The position numbers and the translations under genes were made by a program. This document shows positions 1 to 7,033 of a stretch of 10,610 bases of DNA, piece after piece. Under the pieces are notes generated by a model. It saw only the letters and a list, made by a program, of their open reading frames with translations. It was not told the origin of the DNA and did no database searches. Each line of letters begins with the position of its first letter. Within the stretch, counting starts at the first letter, position 1. The stretch is from Bacteroidota bacterium. Its GTDB lineage: Bacteria; Bacteroidota; Bacteroidia; UBA8524. The stretch is taken from contig DQHT01000157.1 in NCBI GenBank assembly GCA_003531115.1, positions 1-10,610 of the forward strand, in the 5' to 3' direction.

Positions 1-19
1 CTTCGGAGGGGGCAGGGGG
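1..19. repeat. Dispersed GC-rich repeat, truncated left copy
   Basis: The 19 bases CTTCGGAGGGGGCAGGGGG are found again, identical and in the same orientation, at 10592-10610. The left copy is cut by the window edge, so the CCCCC arm that forms a hairpin in the right copy is not visible. A possible fragment, AATCCCCCTT, sits at 85-94. C-rich/G-rich palindromic intergenic repeats of this kind are common in Bacteroidota genomes. I see no transposase or coding potential here. Confidence 0.6.
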
Positions 20-105
20 AGGAAACCCTTTATCAAAGCAAAATCTCCATCTCATGAGCAACAACTAAAGTCAACCCACTTACTAATCCCCCTTTAATGT
101 TTGCA

Positions 106-204
106 AATTCAAAATACATGATATGGAATATCAAAATAGCTAAAGTGTTATATCAAAGAAAAAAGCATGTAATATCAAAATAGAGAGATTGCGATATCAA
201 AATA
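106..204 (+). repeat. Five phased 11-bp repeats (ATATCAAAATA), 22-bp period
   Basis: Copies begin at 106 (AATTCAAAATA, 9 of 11 matches), 128 (exact), 150 (ATATCAAAGAA, 9 of 11), 172 (exact) and 194 (exact), so every start is exactly 22 bp from the last. The 11-bp spacers share no sequence, which makes this an array of short sites rather than a long tandem duplication. Twenty-two base pairs is about two helical turns, so all sites lie on one face of the DNA. The last copy falls between the -33 and -7 elements of the ATPase promoter, which suggests a multi-site operator; iteron-like or structural roles are possible. The position at 84 does not continue the series. Confidence 0.75.
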
Positions 205-218
205 AAACTATATATTTG
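189..218 (+). promoter_or_regulatory. Bacteroidota-type promoter of the ATPase gene
   Basis: TTG at 189-191, a 19-bp spacer and TATATTTG at 211-218 match the Bacteroidota housekeeping pattern (TTG near -33, TAnnTTTG near -7) exactly in the -7 box and within the usual spacing. Transcription would start near 224-226. The fifth phased repeat (194-204) lies between the two boxes, so a protein bound there would compete with RNA polymerase. The region is AT-rich, so a chance match is possible, but the fit is the best in the window. Confidence 0.55.
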
Positions 219-236
219 ATTGGTAAACAAGATATT

Positions 237-1397
237 GTGACACCAATTAGAAACATAGGTGTTGCCATGCAAAAGATGGCTTCAAAGTATCAGATACTTG
301 CACTTACGGGTCCTCGGCAGTCGGGCAAAACCACCATGCTCAGGGCAATGTTTACAGCATATCGCTATGTCAACCTGGAGAACCCGGAACTGCGCTCCTT
401 TGCTGAAAATGATCCGAAGGGCTTTTTAAACGAGTATGATACGTTTGTCATTTTTGATGAAGTGCAGCGTGTGCCTCCCTTATTCTCCTATTTGCAAGCG
501 ATCGTTGATGATTCTGGAATTATGGGACAGTTCATTTTGTCGGGTTCACAGAATTTTCACCTTATGGAGAACATTTCCCAAAGTTTGGCAGGAAGGGTGG
601 CTATCTTTAAATTGTTCCCTTTTGATTTTAGCGAATTGAGTTCAGCCGGCTGGCTCAATCGGGAGGATTATCTCTTTAACATGCTCAAAGGATTTTATCC
701 TGCCATTTATGATCGGGATATTCCTTCTAAAACATTTTATTCGAATTACGTACAAACTTATGTTCAACGTGATGTAACTGAACTTATCCAAATCCGCGAT
801 CTTCGTTCGTTTCAAAACTTTTTAAGCTTATGTGCCACCCGCGCCGGGCAGCTCCTCAATTTAAATGCTTTGGCCAATGCTTGTGGTATTTCCCAACCCA
901 CCGCTAAAGCTTGGTTATCCGCCTTAGAGAACAGCTATATTTTGTTCCAACTTTATCCCTATCACAAAAATTTCAGCAAGCGTATAGTCAAAACACCGAA
1001 ACTGTATTTTTATGATACCGGTTTATTGTGTTATTTGTTGAAAATAAGCAACAAAGAACAATTGCATACCCATGCGCTAAAGGGAAGTCTGTTTGAGAAC
1101 ATGATGATAGCCGAATACATGAAACAGATGTATCATCAGAATATGTTGAACGACCTCTGGTTTTGGCGGGATTCGGCCGGTCATGAAGTGGATTTTATCA
1201 TCGAAAGCGAAAGCGGTTTAGAGCTTGTTGAATTTAAAGCTTCGATGACCATTATGCCTGATATGTTTAAAGGGCTGGATTATTTTCAAAAGCTTTCAGG
1301 TATGGATAATCTCAGAAAAACTTTGGTATATGGTGGCGACAAGGCCCAGCTCAGATCTGCAGGGAGAGTGCTCCCCTGGAAGGCTGTCGCAGTATGA
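237..1397 (+). CDS. AAA+ ATPase with DUF4143-type PD-(D/E)XK-like C-terminus
   Basis: This is a predicted cytoplasmic ATP-binding protein of the ATPase plus DUF4143 family, whose biological role is poorly defined. Numbered from GTG 237 (386 aa), it shows Walker A GPRQSGKT at 25-32, Walker B FVIFDE ending at D74-E75, a sensor-like SGSQNF at 102-107 and an SLAGR arginine at 120. A helical, winged-helix-like stretch follows at about 204-244. The C-terminal part carries D319 (HEVDFI) and E332-x-K334 (VEFKAS), the spacing of a PD-(D/E)XK core, so nuclease descent is plausible but activity is unproven. The open frame extends to TTG 189, but that codon coincides with the proposed -33 element. GTG 237 or ATG 267 are better starts, and 237 keeps the conserved I-x-R-N segment seen before Walker A in relatives. 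The upstream region is AT-rich, compatible with transfer. No partner gene is adjacent, and the neighbouring gene is convergent with a 23-bp gap. Confidence 0.88.
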   Translation: MTPIRNIGVAMQKMASKYQILALTGPRQSGKTTMLRAMFTAYRYVNLENPELRSFAENDPKGFLNEYDTFVIFDEVQRVPPLFSYLQAIVDDSGIMGQFILSGSQNFHLMENISQSLAGRVAIFKLFPFDFSELSSAGWLNREDYLFNMLKGFYPAIYDRDIPSKTFYSNYVQTYVQRDVTELIQIRDLRSFQNFLSLCATRAGQLLNLNALANACGISQPTAKAWLSALENSYILFQLYPYHKNFSKRIVKTPKLYFYDTGLLCYLLKISNKEQLHTHALKGSLFENMMIAEYMKQMYHQNMLNDLWFWRDSAGHEVDFIIESESGLELVEFKASMTIMPDMFKGLDYFQKLSGMDNLRKTLVYGGDKAQLRSAGRVLPWKAVAV

Positions 1398-1420
1398 GGG
1401 CATGATAGAGAACCCGAAAC

Positions 1421-2686
1421 TTAGTTCATGGACACCTTCTCCACCCTCACACACAACCGCCTTTTCCCAAACCACTTTTTCTTTTCATAGGAAGTCCAGG
1501 TAGCAATAAACCCATCCCCAAAGTAATCAATATCAATATAATCCCCGAAAAACACCTTTTTACCGGGTTTGGTAAAGGGTTTACCAATGATCGTATGAGA
1601 GGGTGCATGACTTTCACTGAGTTGGTATACCTTAACCTGTAACTGATCTTCCCTGACAGATTGATAATAAACAACAGCAACAGTTCCTGTATTTGGATTG
1701 ACCACCAGGTTTGGGAAAAAGGCGTCTGATTTACCATCGTGTTTTGGAACATAACTCGTCCATACATCCAGTTCAGCCCGGGTACGCAATAGAAATACCT
1801 GAGAATTGGCTCCCTCTTTCCGATCCGCATAACAGATCCATACTTCACCCGTATTGGGATTGCAGGCTATAAACGGCATACCATTACTCCGATAAATTCC
1901 GGGAATATCCAGTGTCCATCCTTCATGCAAATTAGCGAGCACCCGATCCACCCCAAAGGTTTTACCTCCATCGTACGACACATCAAACCAGATCTTTCCT
2001 TTACCGGCCCAGGTGATATATATTTCCCCCTTTGGGCCACATGCCACAGTTGCACCTTCCATCGTATTGTCGCCATCCTTACAATCTCCGGTTTCATCTG
2101 AAACGACAACGGGCTCAGAAAAACTTTGCCCCTTATCCATAGAAACGGCAAAACGTATTCGTGACCGATGATTTGTATCGGCACTTCCATACACGTCGAA
2201 TTCGGTCCAGCTCAGGTAAATATTTCCATAAAACGGACTCCCCGAATGCACATCACCGGCCAGCCATTCTTTGTCCTGCATTTTCCCTCCATTAAACCCC
2301 ACTCCAACCCCGTCGCTCCAGGATTGGCCCCCATCTAATGAACGTTGTACTACCATACGGTCATAATAATCCGGCCGCTCTTTTCCGGGCGTTTTGCTCA
2401 GGTGGGCATAATAAAATATGCCCTGCTCATCGCAGAATAAAGTAGGGTCTCCCGCTACTCCCAGGCTGCTTTCCATCTTTTTTTCCGCCCAGTTTTTGCC
2501 GCTATCCGTACTGTGATACAGGTTGGCAATATTGCTGGCCACAAGTACCTGCGCCTCATTTTGGTGGTTGACCGCAATACTCACTTCATTCGGATTATTG
2601 TTCGATCGGCTGACAACCTGTGCTGACGCGGGTATTGAAATTATCCATAGACAAATCGACAAAAAAAGTGGGGGCATATAACGCAT
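1421..2686 (-). CDS. Secreted sialidase-like (BNR/Asp-box) beta-propeller protein
   Basis: This 421-residue protein starts with a clear signal peptide: MRYM, a hydrophobic core, then ASA-Q with likely cleavage after residue 22. It is therefore exported to the periplasm or surface. Four Asp-box motifs (S-x-D-x-G-x-x-W/F) are visible: STDSGKNW 59-66, SLDGGQSW 116-123, SMDKGQSF 182-189 and SYDGGKTF 237-244. These mark a sialidase-superfamily propeller. Asp boxes are structural, and I cannot identify the arginine triad and nucleophilic tyrosine of true sialidases with confidence, so glycosidase activity is only a possibility. There is no lipobox cysteine and no obvious C-terminal sorting domain. 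The gene is single, convergent with the ATPase and divergent from rluD. ATG at 2686 is used; the alternative Met4 would still leave a signal peptide. Confidence 0.85.
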   Translation of the reverse strand: MRYMPPLFLSICLWIISIPASAQVVSRSNNNPNEVSIAVNHQNEAQVLVASNIANLYHSTDSGKNWAEKKMESSLGVAGDPTLFCDEQGIFYYAHLSKTPGKERPDYYDRMVVQRSLDGGQSWSDGVGVGFNGGKMQDKEWLAGDVHSGSPFYGNIYLSWTEFDVYGSADTNHRSRIRFAVSMDKGQSFSEPVVVSDETGDCKDGDNTMEGATVACGPKGEIYITWAGKGKIWFDVSYDGGKTFGVDRVLANLHEGWTLDIPGIYRSNGMPFIACNPNTGEVWICYADRKEGANSQVFLLRTRAELDVWTSYVPKHDGKSDAFFPNLVVNPNTGTVAVVYYQSVREDQLQVKVYQLSESHAPSHTIIGKPFTKPGKKVFFGDYIDIDYFGDGFIATWTSYEKKKWFGKRRLCVRVEKVSMN

Positions 2687-2718
2687 TTTTAATTATTTTA
2701 TTGTTAACTTAGTGCTCG

Positions 2719-2751
2719 TAAAGATATCAAGCTTTATACTGTCAAACCAAA
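2719..2751 (-). promoter_or_regulatory. Candidate promoter of the sialidase-like gene
   Basis: On the minus strand, TATCTTTA (2726-2719) matches seven of eight positions of TAnnTTTG, counting the free ones. It lies 21 bp downstream of a TTTG (2751-2748), one of three TTTG/TTTTG steps spaced 5 bp apart. The resulting leader would be about 25-30 nt. The spacing is slightly long and one consensus base is missing, so this is tentative. Confidence 0.3.
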
Positions 2752-2766
2752 CCAAAACACGCAAAG

Positions 2767-2805
2767 AAGCCCACGTGCCCACACACGACGGGCTTTTTTG
2801 TTTTT
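2767..2805 (+). terminator. Terminator-like hairpin upstream of rluD
   Basis: AAGCCC (2767-2772) pairs with GGGCTT (2790-2795). Inside it, CGTG (2774-2777) pairs with CACG (2784-2787) around a six-base loop. The stem is followed by T-rich sequence (2794-2799 and 2801-2805), the form of a rho-independent terminator reading rightwards. No + strand gene precedes it, since the neighbour on the left points away. It may end an unseen short transcript or attenuate entry into rluD. In the opposite direction the T-tract is weaker (TTCTTTG). Confidence 0.55.
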
Positions 2806-2844
2806 ATCTGCCCTGCTATGAGATAATCTACGCATCTTTGTAGC

Positions 2845-3894
2845 ATGCGCGAAGAAGAGGAAAACGTTAACGAGACGGAAGATCAGGAACTATATGAACA
2901 CTACCGGATACAGGTAGACAAGGGACAAGGTCTGCTTCGTATCGACAAATTCCTGATGCTGCGTATTGAAAATGCCAGCCGCACGAAAATCCAAAATGCC
3001 GCAGAAGCAGGATGTATTTTGGTCAATGAACGCCCTGTAAAATCCAATTATAAGGTTAAACCGGATGATATCATTTCTGTTGTCCTCCCAAATCCTCCGC
3101 GCGATACCACCGTCTATCAGGAAAATATCCCTCTGGATATTGTCTATGAAGACGAGGCCTTGCTCATTGTCAATAAAAAACCCGGCATGGTCGTTCACCC
3201 CGGCTTTAATAATTATACGGGTACCCTGGTCAATGCCCTGGTCTACCATTTTGAACATTTGCCGGTATCCATGAACGGGGAAAAAAGACCCGGATTGGTT
3301 CACCGGATCGATAAAGAAACCTCCGGATTACTGGTGATCAGTAAAAATGAGCTGGCCATGACCCATCTGGCGCGTCAATTTTATGACCACAGCATTGAAA
3401 GATCTTACCAGGCGCTGGTTTGGGGAGACTTTGATGAAGACGAAGGCACCATAGAAGGAAACCTGGGCAGAAACCCCAAAGACCGCCTGCAAATGATCGT
3501 ATTTCAGGATCCGGAAATGGGCAAACCGGCCATCACCCATTGGAAAGTGATCGAACGTTTCCACTATGCCACCCTGATCGAATGCAAACTCGAAACCGGA
3601 CGTACCCACCAGATCCGTGCGCACATGCGTTATATCGGTCATCCTATTTTTAATGACAAAACCTACGGAGGAGACCAGATCCTGAAAGGTACCCAATTGC
3701 CGAAATTCAGACAATTTATCCAAAATCTGTTTGACGTGATCCCCCGCCAGGCCCTGCATGCCAAGTCGCTGGGATTTATCCATCCAACAACAGGCAAACA
3801 TGTGTTTTTTGATTCCGAATTACCGGATGATTTCCAGACCTGCATCAATAAATGGCGCAGTACGGCCCTGGCCTGGAACCTGATGAGTAATTGA
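2845..3894 (+). CDS. rluD: RluA/RluD-family 23S rRNA pseudouridine synthase
   Basis: This enzyme isomerises uridines to pseudouridine in RNA; E. coli RluD acts on helix 69 of 23S rRNA. In this 349-residue protein an acidic N-terminal tail (about 1-20) is followed by an S4 RNA-binding domain (about 30-90, LLRIDKFLMLR to VKPDDIISVVLP). The catalytic domain then carries the signature HRIDKETSGLL, with catalytic Asp156. KPGMVVHPG (112-120) and GRTHQIRAHM are further family motifs. The length and the acidic leader ending in LYEHYR fit the usual Bacteroidota RluD form and support ATG 2845. CATCTTTG at 2833-2840 resembles a -7 box but is too close to the start codon unless the mRNA is nearly leaderless. 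Site specificity (RluD versus other RluA-family members) is inferred from architecture. Confidence 0.93.
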   Translation: MREEEENVNETEDQELYEHYRIQVDKGQGLLRIDKFLMLRIENASRTKIQNAAEAGCILVNERPVKSNYKVKPDDIISVVLPNPPRDTTVYQENIPLDIVYEDEALLIVNKKPGMVVHPGFNNYTGTLVNALVYHFEHLPVSMNGEKRPGLVHRIDKETSGLLVISKNELAMTHLARQFYDHSIERSYQALVWGDFDEDEGTIEGNLGRNPKDRLQMIVFQDPEMGKPAITHWKVIERFHYATLIECKLETGRTHQIRAHMRYIGHPIFNDKTYGGDQILKGTQLPKFRQFIQNLFDVIPRQALHAKSLGFIHPTTGKHVFFDSELPDDFQTCINKWRSTALAWNLMSN

Positions 3895-3915
3895 AAGGTT
3901 CACACAAGAGAACAC

Positions 3916-3949
3916 AAAAAAAGCCGGCTCAATGAACCGGCTTTTTTTT
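3916..3949. terminator. Bidirectional rho-independent terminator
   Basis: Seven A's (3916-3922), AGCCGG, a nine-base loop, CCGGCT and eight T's (3942-3949) form a symmetric hairpin flanked by A and T tracts. It lies between the convergent stops of rluD (3894) and the isomerase gene (3965), and can end transcription from both sides. Confidence 0.9.
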
Positions 3950-3964
3950 AGAATCGTTTATTGA

Positions 3965-6091
3965 CTAAAAGAATTTATAACGGTAATCTTCCATTTCAGC
4001 CATCTTTTTGAGGGCTTCGAAGGCGCGGTTCGCTACATCCGATGAACTGGTCTGTATCATCCGGTTCCGTTCTGCCATCATATCGCCATTAAAAGGTACT
4101 TCGTTCCGTTTGATGACCATATAGATCCATACTCCGGTTTCTGTTTCAATCGGACCATAGATTTTGTTTTCCTCAGAACCCATGATAGCACCCGTAAGGA
4201 TTGGGTCATTTCCTACAAAAGGCAAGTTCGGGTTGGAGAACATGGTATTTGGCGAACTGTTCACGATGGCCCCAAGGTCCAAAGCGATCTGCTCGATGGA
4301 TTTATTTCCATCCATAACCCCTTCAATACGCTTTTTCAGGATCTCGCCCTTTTTAGCAATACGGGTATCATTTTCAAGCCGCTCACGCACATCTTCCAGT
4401 TTAGCAAGTCCCTTTTCCTTGATCCCGATGAGCTGTGCAACAATGTATTTGTTATCCACGTTGAACACGGGAGAAACAGAATTGATCTCGGTATCTTCAT
4501 GAAAGGCCCAGCGAATAATTTCACGTGCGTTCGACATGTCGGGTAGTGTTTCTGAGCTTTCTTTCAGATCATCAGACACCCGTTTGATATACCCTGCCGC
4601 TTCAGCGTTGTCGGAAAAGGCAGTTCCTTCTCTGCTTTCTGAAGCAAAGCGGAAAGCCTCATCATACACAGTGCCTTCTGTTTCACTGCTGTAGGTAATG
4701 TTGTGGCTTATTTCGCCGATCATGGCGGTACGGTATGTTTTTGCACCGGTTACTTTCAGGATATGAACCCCTCCGGACCCGCGCACCACAATTATTCCGC
4801 CTTCCGGAGTAGTGTATAAACTTCTTTCAACCACTTCCTGCAAAGCTCCTGTGCCCTTTTTCATCCATCCCAGATCGCCACCTTTGCTGGCAGTTCGATA
4901 ATCCTGACTGGAGTCTTTGGCCATCTGTGTAAAATCTGCACCCTTACGTAGTGCAGCGGCTATCGCATTGGCACGCACAACGGCATGGAGGGAGTCTTCT
5001 TTTTCGTAACCACCTTTTGGCTTGATCAGGATCTGGCTGGCACGGATATAAGGAACGGTATCCTCATTAAATTTCAATACTTTATAGAGGGAGAATTTTC
5101 CTTCGCTATAAGCTGGCCCGATTATGTCCCCTTCATTCGCAGTGAAAATGGCAGGTTCCACATCATCAGGATAGGTACCCCTGCTTTTAAAAGTGGTATC
5201 GAAGCCTTTGTCGCTGTTCGACTGAATAAAGATGGTATCGTTTTTAGCGGTCTCGAATTTGGCCTTTTTACCGGTGATCCACTCAAGAGCTTTTGCGGTA
5301 TCTTCCATGGTAGGAGTGATATCGAAAAGAACATATTCAATACGGCGGGTAGCTTCCTGCTGGTATTCTGATTGATGGGCTTTCAAATAAGTTTCCATCT
5401 CTTCTTCGCTCACAGCCACAGAATCGTCAACGATACTGTTAAAGTTAAAACCTACGATCTTCGCATCGACAGTGGTCATATTCGCCTCCATTTCAGCTTT
5501 AACTTCGAGGCTGGTTTTATAAACAGCTTTGCTCAAAAGCAGGTTGTATTTTTTCTGGATAAGCTGAGGTTTCAGGTTGTTGTTTTCAAACTCAACCCAC
5601 TGTCTTTTCATATCTCCGGTTTCATCCTGATCCAGTTGTTTCAGGTAATTCACCATAAGAGCCGGGTCGAATTGCTGGGTCGCCTGATTTTTGAAGGCCG
5701 CCGCATCACGGATCTGTGGAAAATCTACAGGATTGGTTACGGCAGCGAAGATCTCATCTCCGGTTACCATCAGCCCAAGCTCTTCATACTGCTCATCGAT
5801 AACCAGCGTTTGGAAATAGTCGTTCCAAACCTGCTCACGGATCATATTCAGGGTAAACTCATTTACCGGTTGTCCTTGTTGTTCAAGGTTATCGGAAATT
5901 TTATCCGTTTTTTCACTAAATTCCTGATAGGTAATCGTTCTTCCGTCTATCACCCCCACGGTATTGTCTTCACCACGGAAAATTCCCATGTTGTTGCTTA
6001 TCGCGTCGGACACTAAAAAGGAGAGCAACGCTAACCCGATGATCAAAATAAGTAGTCCGGTACGTTGTCTGATTTTTTCAATAACTGCCAT
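3965..6091 (-). CDS. Membrane-anchored PpiD/SurA-like peptidyl-prolyl isomerase
   Basis: This is a periplasmic folding factor expected to assist exported and outer-membrane proteins. It has 708 residues. A short basic N-terminus and one transmembrane helix (about 11-28, TGLLILIIGLALLSFLV) place the rest in the periplasm, the PpiD topology. A SurA_N/PpiD-like helical chaperone region covers about 40-240. One parvulin domain lies at about 345-450, with RASQILIK (349-356), S-x-D-rich SSQDYRTASKGGDLGW (394-409) and GVHILKV (441-447). Helical C-terminal sequence follows, with a possible second degenerate rotamase-like region near 620-690 (NSSPNTMFSN onward). The first active-site His of the parvulin A-x-H-I-L motif is Gln353 here, while His443 is kept. 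This leaves isomerase activity uncertain and chaperone function likelier. It is the third gene of the unit, 3 nt after the FemAB-like gene, and ends at the bidirectional terminator. Confidence 0.9.
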   Translation of the reverse strand: MAVIEKIRQRTGLLILIIGLALLSFLVSDAISNNMGIFRGEDNTVGVIDGRTITYQEFSEKTDKISDNLEQQGQPVNEFTLNMIREQVWNDYFQTLVIDEQYEELGLMVTGDEIFAAVTNPVDFPQIRDAAAFKNQATQQFDPALMVNYLKQLDQDETGDMKRQWVEFENNNLKPQLIQKKYNLLLSKAVYKTSLEVKAEMEANMTTVDAKIVGFNFNSIVDDSVAVSEEEMETYLKAHQSEYQQEATRRIEYVLFDITPTMEDTAKALEWITGKKAKFETAKNDTIFIQSNSDKGFDTTFKSRGTYPDDVEPAIFTANEGDIIGPAYSEGKFSLYKVLKFNEDTVPYIRASQILIKPKGGYEKEDSLHAVVRANAIAAALRKGADFTQMAKDSSQDYRTASKGGDLGWMKKGTGALQEVVERSLYTTPEGGIIVVRGSGGVHILKVTGAKTYRTAMIGEISHNITYSSETEGTVYDEAFRFASESREGTAFSDNAEAAGYIKRVSDDLKESSETLPDMSNAREIIRWAFHEDTEINSVSPVFNVDNKYIVAQLIGIKEKGLAKLEDVRERLENDTRIAKKGEILKKRIEGVMDGNKSIEQIALDLGAIVNSSPNTMFSNPNLPFVGNDPILTGAIMGSEENKIYGPIETETGVWIYMVIKRNEVPFNGDMMAERNRMIQTSSSDVANRAFEALKKMAEMEDYRYKFF

Positions 6092-6094
6092 AAT

Positions 6095-7033
6095 TCACTT
6101 TCTCAAAAAGTTTCGCAAAATAAGGTTTTTTGAATGGAAATAACACGACATGACAAATCCCTGACGTGAATAAACGGGATAGGGGGAATTTTTTGCGCCG
6201 AATTTTTTGAAAAAGCGCGCCACTCCCGGTATTTCAGAGCCTTCGAAATCCAGGGTATATCCCTGTCCCACAAACTTTTCGATCAAATAAAGCAGAATAC
6301 GCGGCATACCCGCATATTCCCGTCCAATTTCATCCGATGCTCCCAAAAGGTAATACAAGCGTTGCCGGTCCTTTAAAAATACCGCAACGGCACAAAGGTG
6401 ATTCATGGGGGAGTACAATCCGATACTGATCAGCACACCTTTTTGGGTACAAACGGTGATCAGCCGCTCCAATTTTCGCATGGAGCGCGAACTGATGCCC
6501 ATATTTTTGTCCTTGTTTTGCCAGGCCAGCAGTTCCAAAATCGACTTAAGGTCTATTCCCTCCAAAAGTGCGCAGCTTGATTTTTCTGATTTCCGTACAC
6601 TACGAATAACCGAACTTTCGAAATGGGTTTTAAGTTCATCCATATCCGGCATCAGGTCCAGCACATAGTTGCTGCGGCGACTTACTCCCGATTTTAACGG
6701 ATTATGGTAATTCAGGTGCAGATTAACCCCGCGGAACCGGCGTGGAATGGCCGCTAAAAACGCGTTGACAAGTGACTCATTCACTGCAGACCGGCTAAAC
6801 ACACCCAATTGCTGACAAAAAGGCGGGTGCAGGGCCATTTTGAAGCCCAGTTTTTTAGTAAAAGGGAGGGGCATTACCGCCTCATAATCACCCAGCACGA
6901 GGGCATCCCAATCGTCGCATACCAGATCGAGATACCAGGAATAGGCATACAACAAACTGGGCATGGATTCCTGTATGCAGGCATCCCAGCTTGCCGTATC
7001 CAGTTCTTCATTTTTAAGGTAGCGAATATTCAC
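6095..7033 (-). CDS. FemAB/GNAT-like acyltransferase, probable glycan modifier
   Basis: This 312-residue protein has no signal peptide or membrane helix and is predicted cytosolic. The C-terminal half looks like a GNAT-fold FemAB/Acetyltransf_6 domain. It has a strand with LISIGLYSP and CAVAVFLKDRQRLYYLLGAS (about 201-233), and a late LDFEGSEIPGVARFFKKFGA (261-280), the D-F-x-G-S...F-K-x-F-G pattern of this group. The N-terminal half (about 28-120, WYLDLV, DWDALVL, LPFTKKLG) fits the other lobe. Such proteins transfer acyl or aminoacyl groups to sugars or peptides; the substrate here is unknown. The start is GTG at 7033 inside GTGA, overlapping the deacetylase stop by 4 nt, which implies translational coupling. 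The neighbours suggest modification of an amino group freed by the deacetylase, but that is inference. Confidence 0.8.
   Translation of the reverse strand: MNIRYLKNEELDTASWDACIQESMPSLLYAYSWYLDLVCDDWDALVLGDYEAVMPLPFTKKLGFKMALHPPFCQQLGVFSRSAVNESLVNAFLAAIPRRFRGVNLHLNYHNPLKSGVSRRSNYVLDLMPDMDELKTHFESSVIRSVRKSEKSSCALLEGIDLKSILELLAWQNKDKNMGISSRSMRKLERLITVCTQKGVLISIGLYSPMNHLCAVAVFLKDRQRLYYLLGASDEIGREYAGMPRILLYLIEKFVGQGYTLDFEGSEIPGVARFFKKFGAKNSPYPVYSRQGFVMSCYFHSKNLILRNFLRK

Noticed and set aside
1..188. Insertion-sequence end or attachment site in the left flank
   Set aside because: There is no transposase or integrase, no paired terminal inverted repeats and no tRNA; only the dispersed repeat and the phased array are visible.
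106..215. CRISPR array interpretation of the 22-bp-period repeats
   Set aside because: The 11-bp repeats and 11-bp spacers are far too short, there are no cas genes, and the array overlaps a promoter.
1398..1420. Terminator between the convergent ATPase and sialidase-like genes
   Set aside because: The 23-bp gap shows no stem with a T-tract in either direction.
5372..6016. Long + strand open frame (214 aa) opposite the PpiD-like gene
   Set aside because: It lies wholly antisense to a confidently assigned gene, has no recognisable motif or initiation signal, and is best explained by codon bias of the real gene.
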